Of a DNA stretch of 64,000 bases, positions 45,403 to 53,457 are shown piece by piece. Source of the DNA: Tomitella fengzijianii (lineage in GTDB: Bacteria; Actinomycetota; Actinomycetes; Mycobacteriales; Mycobacteriaceae); assembly GCF_007559025.1 (NCBI RefSeq), contig NZ_CP041765.1, positions 1,360,679 to 1,424,678 on the forward strand, read 5' to 3'. Both the position numbers and the translations under genes were made by a program. The notes beneath the pieces are model-generated. The model did not search any database. It worked only from the letters and a program-made list of their open reading frames with translations, and was not told the origin of the DNA. How positions within the stretch are numbered: the first letter of the stretch is position 1; every line of letters starts with the position of its first letter.

Positions 45403-46359
45403 ATGACATCTCGGAGTGCGGCGGACGAGCCGGCGGAATCGTCGCAGTGCGGCAAGGGGCCGTTCCGCACGGCGATCGTTCCCGCGGCGGGGCTGGGGAC
45501 GCGTTTCCTGCCCGCCACCAAGACGGTGCCGAAGGAACTGCTGCCGGTCGTGGACACGCCGGGGATCGAGCTGGTGGCGGGCGAGGCCGCCGAGGCCGGC
45601 GCGCGCCGGCTGGTGATCATCACCAACGAAGGCAAGGACGGCGTGGTCGCGCACTTCCGGTCGGATCCGGACCTCGAGGCCACGCTGGCCGAGCGTGGCA
45701 AGAAGGATCTGCTGGCCAAGGTGCGCCGGGCCCCGGAGCTGATCGACGTGGAGGCGGTCGTGCAGCCCTCGCCGCATGGCCTCGGCCACGCCATCGGCTG
45801 CGCGGAGCCCGCACTGGCCGACGACGAGGGGGCCGTGGCCGTGCTCCTGCCGGACGACCTCGTCCTGCCCACCGGGGTGCTGGCGCAGATGGCGGCTGTG
45901 CGCAGTGAGTACGGCGGATCGGTGCTGTGCGCGTTCGAGGTGCCGGAGGACCAGGTCAGCTCGTACGGGGTGTTCTCCGTCGAGTCCGCCGGCGAGGCGG
46001 GCGACGACGTGCTCCGCGTGACCGGCATGGTGGAGAAGCCCGCGCCTGAGGACGCGCCGTCGACGCTCGCCGCGGCGGGACGGTACATCCTCGACCGCGC
46101 GGTGTTCGACGCGCTGCGGCGGATCGAACCCGGTGCCGGCGGGGAGCTGCAGCTCACCGATGCCATCGCGCTGCTGATCGACGAGGGGCATCCCGTGCAC
46201 GTGGTGGTGCACCGGGGCCGCCGCCACGACCTCGGCAATCCCGGCGGGTATGTGCGTGCCGCCGTCGACTTCGCGCTGGAGTCGGACGAGTACGGGGCGG
46301 AGCTGCGTTCCTGGCTCCTCGAGCACCTCGGCGTGCCGCAGGACACCGCGCGCGCGTGA
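45403..46359 (+). CDS. galU: UTP-glucose-1-phosphate uridylyltransferase
   Basis: Makes UDP-glucose for polysaccharides, trehalose and glycolipids; 318 aa. The nucleotidyltransferase signature is AAGLGTRFLPATKTVPKE, with LPVVDTPGIE next. PHGLGHAIGCAEP and LPDDLVL carry the nucleotide- and metal-binding residues, and MVEKP is the sugar-phosphate lysine loop. It stands first in a run with glp/moeA1, rimJ and glpR, the conserved Rv0993-Rv0996 order. Confidence 0.95.
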   Translation: MTSRSAADEPAESSQCGKGPFRTAIVPAAGLGTRFLPATKTVPKELLPVVDTPGIELVAGEAAEAGARRLVIITNEGKDGVVAHFRSDPDLEATLAERGKKDLLAKVRRAPELIDVEAVVQPSPHGLGHAIGCAEPALADDEGAVAVLLPDDLVLPTGVLAQMAAVRSEYGGSVLCAFEVPEDQVSSYGVFSVESAGEAGDDVLRVTGMVEKPAPEDAPSTLAAAGRYILDRAVFDALRRIEPGAGGELQLTDAIALLIDEGHPVHVVVHRGRRHDLGNPGGYVRAAVDFALESDEYGAELRSWLLEHLGVPQDTARA

Positions 46360-46447
46360 GCGCGCTGCGCGATCGGATCGCCCGTCGGTGCCGACGGCGC
46401 GTGCGACCATGACCCTCGGGTCGGCAGGCATGGAAGGGGACAGCCGC

Positions 46448-47707
46448 TTGCGTTCGGTGGAAGAGCAGCTCAGTCGCGTGACGGCATCGGCCGTGGCGCC
46501 GCGGCCTGTCCGCGTCGCGATCTCCGAGGCGCAGGGGCTGCTGTGCGCGGAGGAGGTCGTGGCCACGCGCCCGCTTCCCGGCTTCGACCAGGCGGCCATC
46601 GACGGTTACGCGGTGCGCAGTGTGGACGTGCGGGACGCGGGTTCCTCGTCCGCCGGGCCGGGCGGGGGACCGGACGAGCTCACGTTGCCCGTGGTCGGCG
46701 AAGTCGCAGCGGGATCGCGCCGGCCCACGCGACTGCAGCCGGGGCAGGTGGTGCGGGTCCGCACCGGCGCCCCGCTTCCCACGTTGGCGGACGCGGTGCT
46801 GCCCACCGGCTGGACCAACGGCGGGCATGCGCGGGTGGCGGTGTATCAGCCGGTGCTCTCCGGCGCCTACGTGCGGCGAGCCGGCGACGACGTGCAGCCG
46901 GGCGACGTGGCCGTCAAGGCGGGGACGATCATCGGGCCCGCGCAGGTGGGGCTGCTGGCCGCCGTCGGCCGGGACAAGGTGCTCGTCCACCCTCGGCCGC
47001 GCGTCGCCGTCATCTCCGTGGGCGGTGAGCTCGTCGACATCGACCGCAACCCGGGCACGGGCCAGGTGTTCGACGTCAACTCGTATGCGCTGGCCGCCGC
47101 CGCGCGTGACGCCGGTGCCGAAGTGTCGCGCGTCGGCATCGCCGGGTCCGAGCCCGGGGAGTTCCGTGAGGCGGTGGAGAGCTATCTGATGCGCTCGGAG
47201 ATCATCGTGATCGCCGGCGCCGCCGGCGGCATAGCCTCCGAGCGGTACCACGACGTGCTCGCCGAGCTCGGATCGCTCGAGGTCTCGCGCGTGGCGATGC
47301 ACCCGGGGTCGGTGCAGGGCTACGGGCTGCTGGGGGCGGAGAGCGTGCCCACGTTCCTGCTGCCGGCCAACCCGGTGAGCGCGCTCGTCGTGTTCGAGGT
47401 GATGGTGCGGCCGCTCATCCGCATCGCTTTGGGACGCCGCCGGCCCATGCGTCGGAAGGTCCGGGCCCGCACGGTCGCCCCGATCAGCTCCATCGAGGGG
47501 CGCACGGCCTACCTGCGCGGCCAGCTGATGCGCGACGAAACGACGAACGAGTATCTGGTGCAGGCGCTCGGCGGGGCCGCAGGTTCGTCGTCGCACCTGC
47601 TCGCCACTCTTGCGGAAGCGAATTGCCTGGTCACGATCCCCCCGGAGGTCAGCTGGGTGGAAACGGGAGAAGATGTCGAGGTCGTCTTCCTGGCGCAGCA
47701 GGGTTAG
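46448..47707 (+). CDS. moeA1: MoeA-family gephyrin-like protein (MoeA1/Glp)
   Basis: A 419-aa MoeA homologue. The motifs PLPGFDQAAIDGYAVRS, VRTGAPLPTLADAV, VNSYALAAAARDAGAEV and FLLPANPVSALVVFEVMVRP are present. Two actions are possible: molybdenum insertion into molybdopterin, or the moonlighting role described in Corynebacterium, where the MoeA-like Glp binds FtsZ with its membrane partner GlpR. Linkage to a GlpR-like gene two genes downstream favours the latter. TTG 46448 is preferred (GGAAGGGGA 7 nt upstream, LRSVEEQ start as in Rv0994); ATG 46430 and 46409 are in frame. Confidence 0.9.
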   Translation: MRSVEEQLSRVTASAVAPRPVRVAISEAQGLLCAEEVVATRPLPGFDQAAIDGYAVRSVDVRDAGSSSAGPGGGPDELTLPVVGEVAAGSRRPTRLQPGQVVRVRTGAPLPTLADAVLPTGWTNGGHARVAVYQPVLSGAYVRRAGDDVQPGDVAVKAGTIIGPAQVGLLAAVGRDKVLVHPRPRVAVISVGGELVDIDRNPGTGQVFDVNSYALAAAARDAGAEVSRVGIAGSEPGEFREAVESYLMRSEIIVIAGAAGGIASERYHDVLAELGSLEVSRVAMHPGSVQGYGLLGAESVPTFLLPANPVSALVVFEVMVRPLIRIALGRRRPMRRKVRARTVAPISSIEGRTAYLRGQLMRDETTNEYLVQALGGAAGSSSHLLATLAEANCLVTIPPEVSWVETGEDVEVVFLAQQG

Positions 47708-47715
47708 GCCGCACA

Positions 47716-48387
47716 GTGTCGGCGACGGGGCGTCGGCCGGGCGCCGGTGAACGTTCTGAGCATCCCGGCTGGCCGGCGCGCATCGGCGCGTTGCAGGTGC
47801 CGGCCGGCGTGGTGACGCTGCGGCCGGTGCGGATGCGGGACGCGAAGCAGTGGAGCAGGGCGCGCGTCCGGGACGAGGATCATCTGCGGCCCTGGGAGCC
47901 GACGGGATCGGAGCCGTGGGTCATCCGCCACCGGGCCGCGGCCTGGCCCGCGATCTGCGTGCGGCTGCGGATGGCGGCACGTCACGGCGTCATCATCCCG
48001 ATGGTCATCGAGGTCGACGGAAAGTACGCGGGCCAGCTGACCATCGGCAACATCGTGCGCGGTCCGTTGCGGTCGGCGTGGATCGGGTACTGGGTGTCCA
48101 CCGAGTTCAGCGGCAGGAGGGTGGCGTCCGCCGCGGTCGCGCTCGCCGTGGACCACTGCCTGTCCCGCGTGGGGCTGCACCGGTTGGAGGCCACTGTGCG
48201 CCCGGAGAACCTCCCCAGCCGGTCGGTACTGCGCAGGGCGGGGTTCCGCGAGGAGGGGCTGCTGCGCAACTACATGGACGTCGACGGAGCGTGGCGTGAC
48301 CACATCCTCGTCGGGATGACCACGGAGGACTTCCCGGACACCGCCGCGGCGCGGATGGTGCGCGCGGGCCGTGCCCGATGGCATTGA
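47716..48387 (+). CDS. rimJ: GNAT acetyltransferase RimJ-like
   Basis: A 223-aa GNAT-fold N-acetyltransferase of the RimJ/RimL group, which acetylates N-termini of ribosomal or other proteins. Visible are the beta strands GQLTIGNIVRGPLRSAWIGY, the acetyl-CoA region SGRRVASAAVALAVDHC and the late motif RLEATVRPENLPSRSVLRRA. GTG 47716 starts 8 nt after the moeA1 stop, so the genes are co-transcribed. Rv0995 occupies the same place in M. tuberculosis. The substrate is unknown; proximity to the Glp/GlpR pair is suggestive only. Confidence 0.88.
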   Translation: MSATGRRPGAGERSEHPGWPARIGALQVPAGVVTLRPVRMRDAKQWSRARVRDEDHLRPWEPTGSEPWVIRHRAAAWPAICVRLRMAARHGVIIPMVIEVDGKYAGQLTIGNIVRGPLRSAWIGYWVSTEFSGRRVASAAVALAVDHCLSRVGLHRLEATVRPENLPSRSVLRRAGFREEGLLRNYMDVDGAWRDHILVGMTTEDFPDTAAARMVRAGRARWH

Positions 48388-48525
48388 CCCGCACGGCATG
48401 CCGTCGCCCTGTGATCCGGTGCCCGCACGGCGTGGCACGTTCAGATGAGCCCGGTATGCCTTTAGCCTGATATGCACGGCTACCCGTCCGGGTGTCGTCG
48501 GATGAACAGTGGAGGGGGTCGCCGC

Positions 48526-49539
48526 GTGCCGAACTCGCTTGTATGGATCGGGTTGGTCGTCGTGTGGATCTTCGTGCTGTTCCCCATGGTCGCAGGCCGT
48601 CGGAAGCCGGTGCGGCGCACGGGCGAAGCGACTCTCGCCACGCGTGTACTGCATCGGGGCGGAATGGCGCGGCCGGTGCGCCGGGGGCCCGCGTCCGGCC
48701 ATGCCGGGGACCCTGATTGGGAGCCCACGGAGGAGCAGGAGCGGGCGCGTCACCGGCAGTTCGAAGACCCGGACACCACGCGAGCGGAGGCTCAGATGGA
48801 CAGTGGCACAACCCGCCCTGGCGGCTCGGACGTCGACGGCGAGGTCCTCGATGCCGAGGTGGTGGAGGAGGACGCACCCGCCCGCGGGCAGCGGCGGTCG
48901 GCCGCAGCGGAGAGCGATTCCGACGCCGCACCGGGCCACCCGGACGCAGGGGACGCGGATGAGGACGAGCGCGAAATGACGGCGGCGGCGCGCGCGGATT
49001 CCGCCGGCCAGGACACGGCCGATCCTGAGCATGCCGCCCCCGATCATGCCGCCCCGGAACCGGCGGTCTCCACGGCACTGGACACGGTCGAGGGCGGCGC
49101 GGCGCCCTACCGCAAGGGCCGCGGCGGCTTCGATCCCAAGGCGGACGCGATCGCCAGCGCCGAGCGGTACCGGACGCGGCAGCGGGTGGTCATGTCGATG
49201 GCCGGCGGCATCGTCGTCACCGCCGTCTTCGCGTTGGCGTTCATGCCGTTGTTCTGGTGGGGCACCGCTGCCTTCGCCGCCGCGGTGGTGCTGTATCTGG
49301 GGTATCTGCGCAGGCAGGTGCACCTGGAGGAGCAGATCCGGCATCGGCGCATGGCGCGGCTGCAGAAGGCGCGGAAGCAGGAACAGGTGGACCGGCGTGC
49401 CCGTGCCACGGTGCCGGGGCCGCCGCAGCGCCGCGGCGTGGTGGTGCTCGAATCGGACGACGGCGACCCGGACTTCGAGCACCTGCCCCCGTTCGAGCAC
49501 GCCGCGCAGCAGAACTTGCGGCACGCATCGGGTCAGTGA
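48526..49539 (+). CDS. glpR: Membrane protein, GlpR/Rv0996-like (divisome)
   Basis: A 337-aa protein with an N-terminal helix (residues 4-22, LVWIGLVVVWIFVLFPMV), a basic and then strongly acidic Ala/Asp/Glu-rich cytoplasmic linker (about 60-190), two close helices (about 222-262) and a charged C-terminal region. This is the layout of the actinobacterial GlpR/SepX-type membrane protein that recruits Glp and FtsZ to the septum (recalled from Corynebacterium and Streptomyces work). GTG 48526 has GGAGGGGG about 6 nt upstream. Synteny with Rv0996 supports orthology; the function is inferred. Confidence 0.8.
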   Translation: MPNSLVWIGLVVVWIFVLFPMVAGRRKPVRRTGEATLATRVLHRGGMARPVRRGPASGHAGDPDWEPTEEQERARHRQFEDPDTTRAEAQMDSGTTRPGGSDVDGEVLDAEVVEEDAPARGQRRSAAAESDSDAAPGHPDAGDADEDEREMTAAARADSAGQDTADPEHAAPDHAAPEPAVSTALDTVEGGAAPYRKGRGGFDPKADAIASAERYRTRQRVVMSMAGGIVVTAVFALAFMPLFWWGTAAFAAAVVLYLGYLRRQVHLEEQIRHRRMARLQKARKQEQVDRRARATVPGPPQRRGVVVLESDDGDPDFEHLPPFEHAAQQNLRHASGQ

Positions 49540-49618
49540 AAATGGCTGGTCAGAACCCGATTTCGTGTGCAAGTCCGAACCTGCTATTGTTTTTCCCAGC
49601 GGTCCACAAGACCGCTTC

Positions 49619-49691
49619 GGGGCTGTGGCGCAGTTGGTAGCGCGACTCGTTCGCATCGAGTAGGTCAGGGGTTCGATTCCCCTCAGCTCCA
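49619..49691 (+). tRNA. tRNA-Ala(CGC)
   Basis: 73-nt cloverleaf. Acceptor GGGGCTG pairs with CAGCTCC and includes the G3-T70 wobble that identifies alanine tRNAs. Anticodon stem ACTCG/CGAGT encloses TTCGCAT, so the anticodon is CGC (codon GCG). Discriminator A; CCA not encoded. Confidence 0.95.
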
Positions 49692-49700
49692 CCCCGCTGA

Positions 49701-49736
49701 ATGCCGGAGTACCCGTTGAGGTGCTCCGGCATTTTT
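49701..49736 (+). terminator. Rho-independent terminator after tRNA-Ala
   Basis: Stem ATGCCGGAG/CTCCGGCAT, extended by four more pairs inside (one G-T), then TTTTTCG. This is the clearest canonical terminator in the window. It closes the conserved galU-to-tRNA block. Confidence 0.85.
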
Positions 49737-49913
49737 CGTTTCTTCCCCGCTCGTGGCGCATTCTGGTGCGCGTCGTCGGCCCGCCGCACCCGTGTTGCGC
49801 GGGCCGCTCGTCTCTTTGCCTGCGATCGCGTGGAACCGGGTCTTGGACCGGCCCGTGTGCGGGTGGCGCGGAATCCCTACGACTACCGTGGGAGACGCGG
49901 CGAAGCCGCTGGC

Positions 49914-49919
49914 TACTAT
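49914..49919 (+). promoter_or_regulatory. Probable -10 hexamer of leaderless cueP-like transcript
   Basis: TACTAT, 6 nt before ATG 49926, with no Shine-Dalgarno sequence. Confidence 0.55.
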
Positions 49920-49925
49920 GGCGGC

Positions 49926-50531
49926 ATGCGCTCTCAGAAGGGGACTTTCCGGGCCCTCATCGCGATCTTCGTCGCAGCGGTCTTCCTCGCCGGATGTTCG
50001 TCTGCCGGGTCCACGAAGTCCGCCGACGGCAGGGGTGCCGCGGGCGATCCGGCCGTCTGGATGGCGGCCTATGGGCTCGACGGCCTGGGCGGCCGGGAGA
50101 TCATCGACACCCTCGACAGGCTGCCTGTCGCCGAACGCCCGGACGATCTGCTCGCATCGGTGCGCGCGGATCAGGTGGTGCTCTCGCGCGCGGACGGCGG
50201 CGAGGTCTCCGTGCCGTTGCCCGCGGACGAGTTCTACGTGTCCGTCGCCCCCTACACGGACGAGACGCACGAGTGCTTCTACCACAGCCTGACCACCTGC
50301 CTGGGCGAGCTGCGGAACGCCGACGTGCGCGTGACGGCGACCGACGCCGACGGGACGCAGGTGATCGCCGCCGAGGACCTGCGAACGTTCGACAACGGTT
50401 TCGTGGGGATGTGGCTGCCGCGGGGGTTCGGCGGCACCCTCACCATCGAGCGTGACGGGCGTACCGCCACGGTCCCCGTCGCGACTGGTGCCGACGATCC
50501 CACCTGTCTGACCACCGCACGGCTGACGTAG
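49926..50531 (+). CDS. CueP-like copper-binding lipoprotein
   Basis: A 201-aa exported lipoprotein (lipobox VFLAGC, Cys at about residue 20). The domain matches my memory of CueP, the periplasmic copper protein of Salmonella: PLPADEFYVSVAPY followed by ECFYHSLTTCLGEL, which carries two Cys and one His as likely Cu(I) ligands, and a third Cys near the C-terminus (DDPTC). CueP supplies or sequesters copper outside the membrane. No copper ATPase or regulator is adjacent. The message looks leaderless (TACTAT 6 nt before ATG). Confidence 0.82.
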   Translation: MRSQKGTFRALIAIFVAAVFLAGCSSAGSTKSADGRGAAGDPAVWMAAYGLDGLGGREIIDTLDRLPVAERPDDLLASVRADQVVLSRADGGEVSVPLPADEFYVSVAPYTDETHECFYHSLTTCLGELRNADVRVTATDADGTQVIAAEDLRTFDNGFVGMWLPRGFGGTLTIERDGRTATVPVATGADDPTCLTTARLT

Positions 50532-50536
50532 TCGCG

Positions 50537-51442
50537 TCAGCCGTCGACGCCGTGGTCGGCGGCGAATTCGGCGACCGCCTGCGCGATCACGTCGGGCGAG
50601 TGGAACGGCAGCCAGTGGCCGGTGGCCAGATCGGTGCGTGAAAGCTCCGTCACCCACTGCTCGGCGTCCGAGTAGATCGCCGGCCGCAGAGCGATATCGC
50701 GGCGGTTGACGAGGAGACGCACCGGGACCGTCGTCGTGCGCGGGTCGGGCCGGCGCAGCCGGGGAACGATGTTGGCCGTGTAGATGCGCAGCCCGCTGAT
50801 CATGTCGCGCTGGAGCGAGGGTGCCAGGTGGATCCGGTCGGGCGGAGTTCCGTCGATGACGCGCAGGAACCGGCGCCAGAGCGCGGGCCGTCCGGCGGCT
50901 CGGAAGAACAGCCGCGGCAGCACCGGAGTCATGAAGAACCCCGTGTACGCGGACGACGCCAGCTGGCCGAGCGCCTGGCCGACGCCGCGCGCAGTGGGGC
51001 GGCGCAGGCGCGCCCGCACCCACACGGCCAGGTGGTCCAGGCTGGGGCCGGAGATCGACGTGAACGTGGCGATCCGCTCATCGGCGTCCGTGCGGCACAC
51101 GGCCTCCCAGCCCTGCACCGAGCCCCAATCGTGGCCGACGAGGTGTACCTTGCGGTCGGGGCTGACGGCGTCGATGACGGCGTACAGGTCGTCGGCGAAC
51201 TCGTGCAGGCCGAACCCCGACACCGCTCCGGGGACAGTCGACTCGCCGTGGCCGCGGGTGTCGTAGGTGACGACGCGATGGTGCTCGGCCAGTGCGGGCA
51301 CCACGCCGTCCCAGAGGCGGTGGGTGTCCGGCCAGCCGTGCACGAGCAGCACCGTGGGCCCGTCGGGGTCGCCGTGCTCGAACACCGCCAGGCTGATGTG
51401 GCCCCGGGTGACGGTTCTGCGGCGGGTGACCGGACGGGTCAT
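50537..51442 (-). CDS. Alpha/beta hydrolase, epoxide-hydrolase-like
   Basis: A 301-aa alpha/beta hydrolase. HGWPDT forms the oxyanion region, and GHDWGS holds the nucleophilic Asp typical of epoxide hydrolases and haloalkane dehalogenases. GHWLPFHSPD carries the catalytic His. The sequence resembles the hydrolase half of the mycobacterial EphD protein, without the dehydrogenase half. The substrate is unknown; aliphatic or fatty epoxides are likely. GAGGAG lies 9 nt before ATG 51442. It is convergent with the cueP-like gene. Confidence 0.87.
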   Translation of the reverse strand: MTRPVTRRRTVTRGHISLAVFEHGDPDGPTVLLVHGWPDTHRLWDGVVPALAEHHRVVTYDTRGHGESTVPGAVSGFGLHEFADDLYAVIDAVSPDRKVHLVGHDWGSVQGWEAVCRTDADERIATFTSISGPSLDHLAVWVRARLRRPTARGVGQALGQLASSAYTGFFMTPVLPRLFFRAAGRPALWRRFLRVIDGTPPDRIHLAPSLQRDMISGLRIYTANIVPRLRRPDPRTTTVPVRLLVNRRDIALRPAIYSDAEQWVTELSRTDLATGHWLPFHSPDVIAQAVAEFAADHGVDG

Positions 51443-51613
51443 GGCGGTGCTCCTCGGGTGGTCCTGCGTGTCGAGGGCGCGGATTCACGGCTTCCGGCAC
51501 TCGCTATTGCCCTATTGTCTAACAGTGGGCGTGACGGATTGCACATCCGAGGCCGTGGCCGGGCCGTGGACGCTCCGCGGACGGACGGGTCGGATGCGGC
51601 CGAAGGTCCGAGG

Positions 51614-51994
51614 TCAGGCGTCGGCCAGCAGCGCGATGCAGTCGATCTCGACGGTGGCCCCGTAGGGCAGAGCGCTGACCTCCAGGAAGGTCCGTGCCGG
51701 ACGCGGGTGGGAGAAAACCTGCTCGAACTGGCGGTTGGCCTCGTCCCGCAACGTCACGTCGGTGACGAAGTAGGTCAGTTTCACCACGTGCTCGAGCCGG
51801 CCGCCGACGGTGGCGAGTCGCTCCGTCATGCGCGCGATGGCGGCTTCGAGCGCTTCGACGCGGCCGGGAACCGCCGTGCCCTCGGGATCCACGGACAATG
51901 CGCCGGAGACGAAGGCGAATCCGCCGGCTGCGAATGCCGGGCTGTAGGGGTGCGGGTCGGGAGTGCGGCCGCCCGGGCCGTCATGCGGAGTCAA
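51614..51994 (-). CDS. RidA family enamine/imine deaminase
   Basis: A 126-aa protein of the RidA (YjgF/YER057c) family, which hydrolyses reactive 2-aminoacrylate and related imines. The key Arg is in RPARTFLEVSALPYGA, with the Glu in ATVEIDCIAL near the end. The N-terminal HPYSPAFAAGGFAFVSG is the standard first strand pair. It probably forms a trimer in the cytosol. It is divergent from the cytosine deaminase-like gene. Confidence 0.9.
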   Translation of the reverse strand: MTPHDGPGGRTPDPHPYSPAFAAGGFAFVSGALSVDPEGTAVPGRVEALEAAIARMTERLATVGGRLEHVVKLTYFVTDVTLRDEANRQFEQVFSHPRPARTFLEVSALPYGATVEIDCIALLADA

Positions 51995-52175
51995 TGGGGC
52001 TCCCTCATCGTCGGAGCGCCCGCGGCAGTGCCTGTCGACCGGGGGTGTCCGAGCCGGCGGCCGCCCGCGGGCAGTGGAGTCGAGTCGTGCCGGACCTTAC
52101 CGACGCGGAGCCGGCGCCGCCGCTGGTTCGGTCATCACCGCCCTCCGAACCGCCCTCCGGACAGCGCTGGGGCTC

Positions 52176-52181
52176 TATCCT
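52176..52181 (+). promoter_or_regulatory. Probable -10 hexamer of leaderless deaminase transcript
   Basis: TATCCT, 6 nt before ATG 52188. The gap is CGGCTC, without a ribosome-binding site. Confidence 0.55.
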
Positions 52182-52187
52182 CGGCTC

Positions 52188-52652
52188 ATGGGCGAGAGCA
52201 CCTGGACCCGGGAGGGCATCGACGCGGCCGTGCGAGAGGCGGCCGAAGGCCTCGGCGAGGGCGGCGTGCCGGTCGGCGCGGCGCTGGAGGTCGGCGGCGT
52301 GCTGGTCGCGACCGGGCGGAATCTGCGGGTGCAGGCCGGCGACCCGACGGCGCACGGGGAGATCGCGTGCCTGCGTGCGGCGGGGCGCCGAGCCTCGTAC
52401 CGTGATGCCGTCCTCTACACCACGCTCGCGCCGTGCGCGATGTGCGCGGGGGCGATCATCCAGTTCGGCATTCCGCTGGTGGTGGTCGGGGAGGAGCGCA
52501 CCTTCGCAGGCGAGGCCGGGCTGTTGCGTAGCCGTGGAGTGGAGGTGGAGGTGCTGGACGACCGTCGCTGCGTCGACCTGATGTCCCGGTTCCAGCGCGA
52601 GCACCCCGGTGTCTGGGCGGAGGACATCGGCGAGGCGCCTCCGCGTCCGTGA
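52188..52652 (+). CDS. Cytosine deaminase, fungal (Fcy1) type
   Basis: A 154-aa zinc deaminase of the CDA fold. Zinc ligands and proton shuttle are in TAHGEIACLR (His, Glu) and LAPCAMCAGAI (two Cys). The chain reads much closer to yeast cytosine deaminase Fcy1 than to bacterial TadA: matching blocks are EGGVPVGA, the Asn of GRNLRVQ, LYTTLAPC, GAIIQFGIPLVVVGE and the C-terminal WAEDIGE that closes the Fcy1 active site. It is predicted to convert cytosine to uracil. The comparison is from memory. The transcript appears leaderless. Confidence 0.82.
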   Translation: MGESTWTREGIDAAVREAAEGLGEGGVPVGAALEVGGVLVATGRNLRVQAGDPTAHGEIACLRAAGRRASYRDAVLYTTLAPCAMCAGAIIQFGIPLVVVGEERTFAGEAGLLRSRGVEVEVLDDRRCVDLMSRFQREHPGVWAEDIGEAPPRP

Positions 52653-52737
52653 CTCTGCATCGCGGCCCGCACCGACGGTAGAATGGGGCTTACGGTACGG
52701 GGGAACTGCAGGGGCGCAGCGGAAAAGGGGGTCTGTA

Positions 52738-53445
52738 GTGGTTGCGCGCACGGTCGACACCGTCTTCGCGGACGTCTCCGGATACCAGCGGCCCGTCGAC
52801 GACGGCTACCCGCACCGCGTTCTGTCGATCAAGTCCAATGACGGCACCATCCGCGACCCGAACTTCCCCGGGAACTACCGGTGGATGCGCGGCGCCCTCG
52901 ACGACGGTCGCCTGGAGTTCGGCATCGTGTACTTCTACTGGCGGCCCAACTGGCGCACGTGCGTGTCGGTGCAGCAGTCGATGATCGAGGCCGCCGGCGG
53001 GCTGCACCCGCGGATCGCCTGCATGATCGACGTCGAATCCGACAGATCCCAGTACGGGGACCACTCCGCGGGGATCAACGGCGCGTTCGGCCTGCTGGCG
53101 CGGTGGCTGGGCGATCGCCGCCGCGTCATCGGCTACGCGAATGCGGGCGACTTCCGCTCGATGTGGCCGGACCGCCCCGCAGGCCTCCGCATGATCGGTG
53201 CGGGCTACCCGGTCGATCCCCGCCTGCCCGGCGAGATCGCGCACCAGTACACCGACGGCACTTTGGGCGGCATCCCCGGCTACCCGACGGGGGCACCGCC
53301 GTTCGGGCCCTGCGACATGAACCTCGCCGCCGGTGTCGACGCCGCTGCGCTGGCCGCCGAGTGCGGAATCGCGCCTCGGGGCAGGCAGGCGCCCGCACTC
53401 GATGCCCGCGCCGTCGAGCAGCACACCGGGAAAGCGGCCGAGTAG
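52738..53445 (+). CDS. Phage-type GH25-like muramidase without signal peptide
   Basis: A 235-aa glycoside-hydrolase-like protein. The start FADVSGYQRPVDDGYPHRVL, then SNDGTIRDPNFPGNY, ACMIDVES (a DxE pair) and AHQYTD resemble the hydrolase domains in lysins of actinobacteriophages, which lack signal peptides because holins release them. Catalytic Asp of ADVSGYQ and the Asp/Glu pair are kept. No other phage gene is nearby, so it may be a domesticated lysin, an effector, or a remnant. GTG 52738 has AAGGGGG just upstream. Confidence 0.8.
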   Translation: MVARTVDTVFADVSGYQRPVDDGYPHRVLSIKSNDGTIRDPNFPGNYRWMRGALDDGRLEFGIVYFYWRPNWRTCVSVQQSMIEAAGGLHPRIACMIDVESDRSQYGDHSAGINGAFGLLARWLGDRRRVIGYANAGDFRSMWPDRPAGLRMIGAGYPVDPRLPGEIAHQYTDGTLGGIPGYPTGAPPFGPCDMNLAAGVDAAALAAECGIAPRGRQAPALDARAVEQHTGKAAE

Positions 53446-53457
53446 CCGCGCGCCGCC

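Noticed and set aside
49619-53445. Prophage or integrative element at tRNA-Ala
   Set aside because: Only one lysin-like gene is present. No integrase, terminase, capsid or portal gene and no second copy of the tRNA 3' end were seen.
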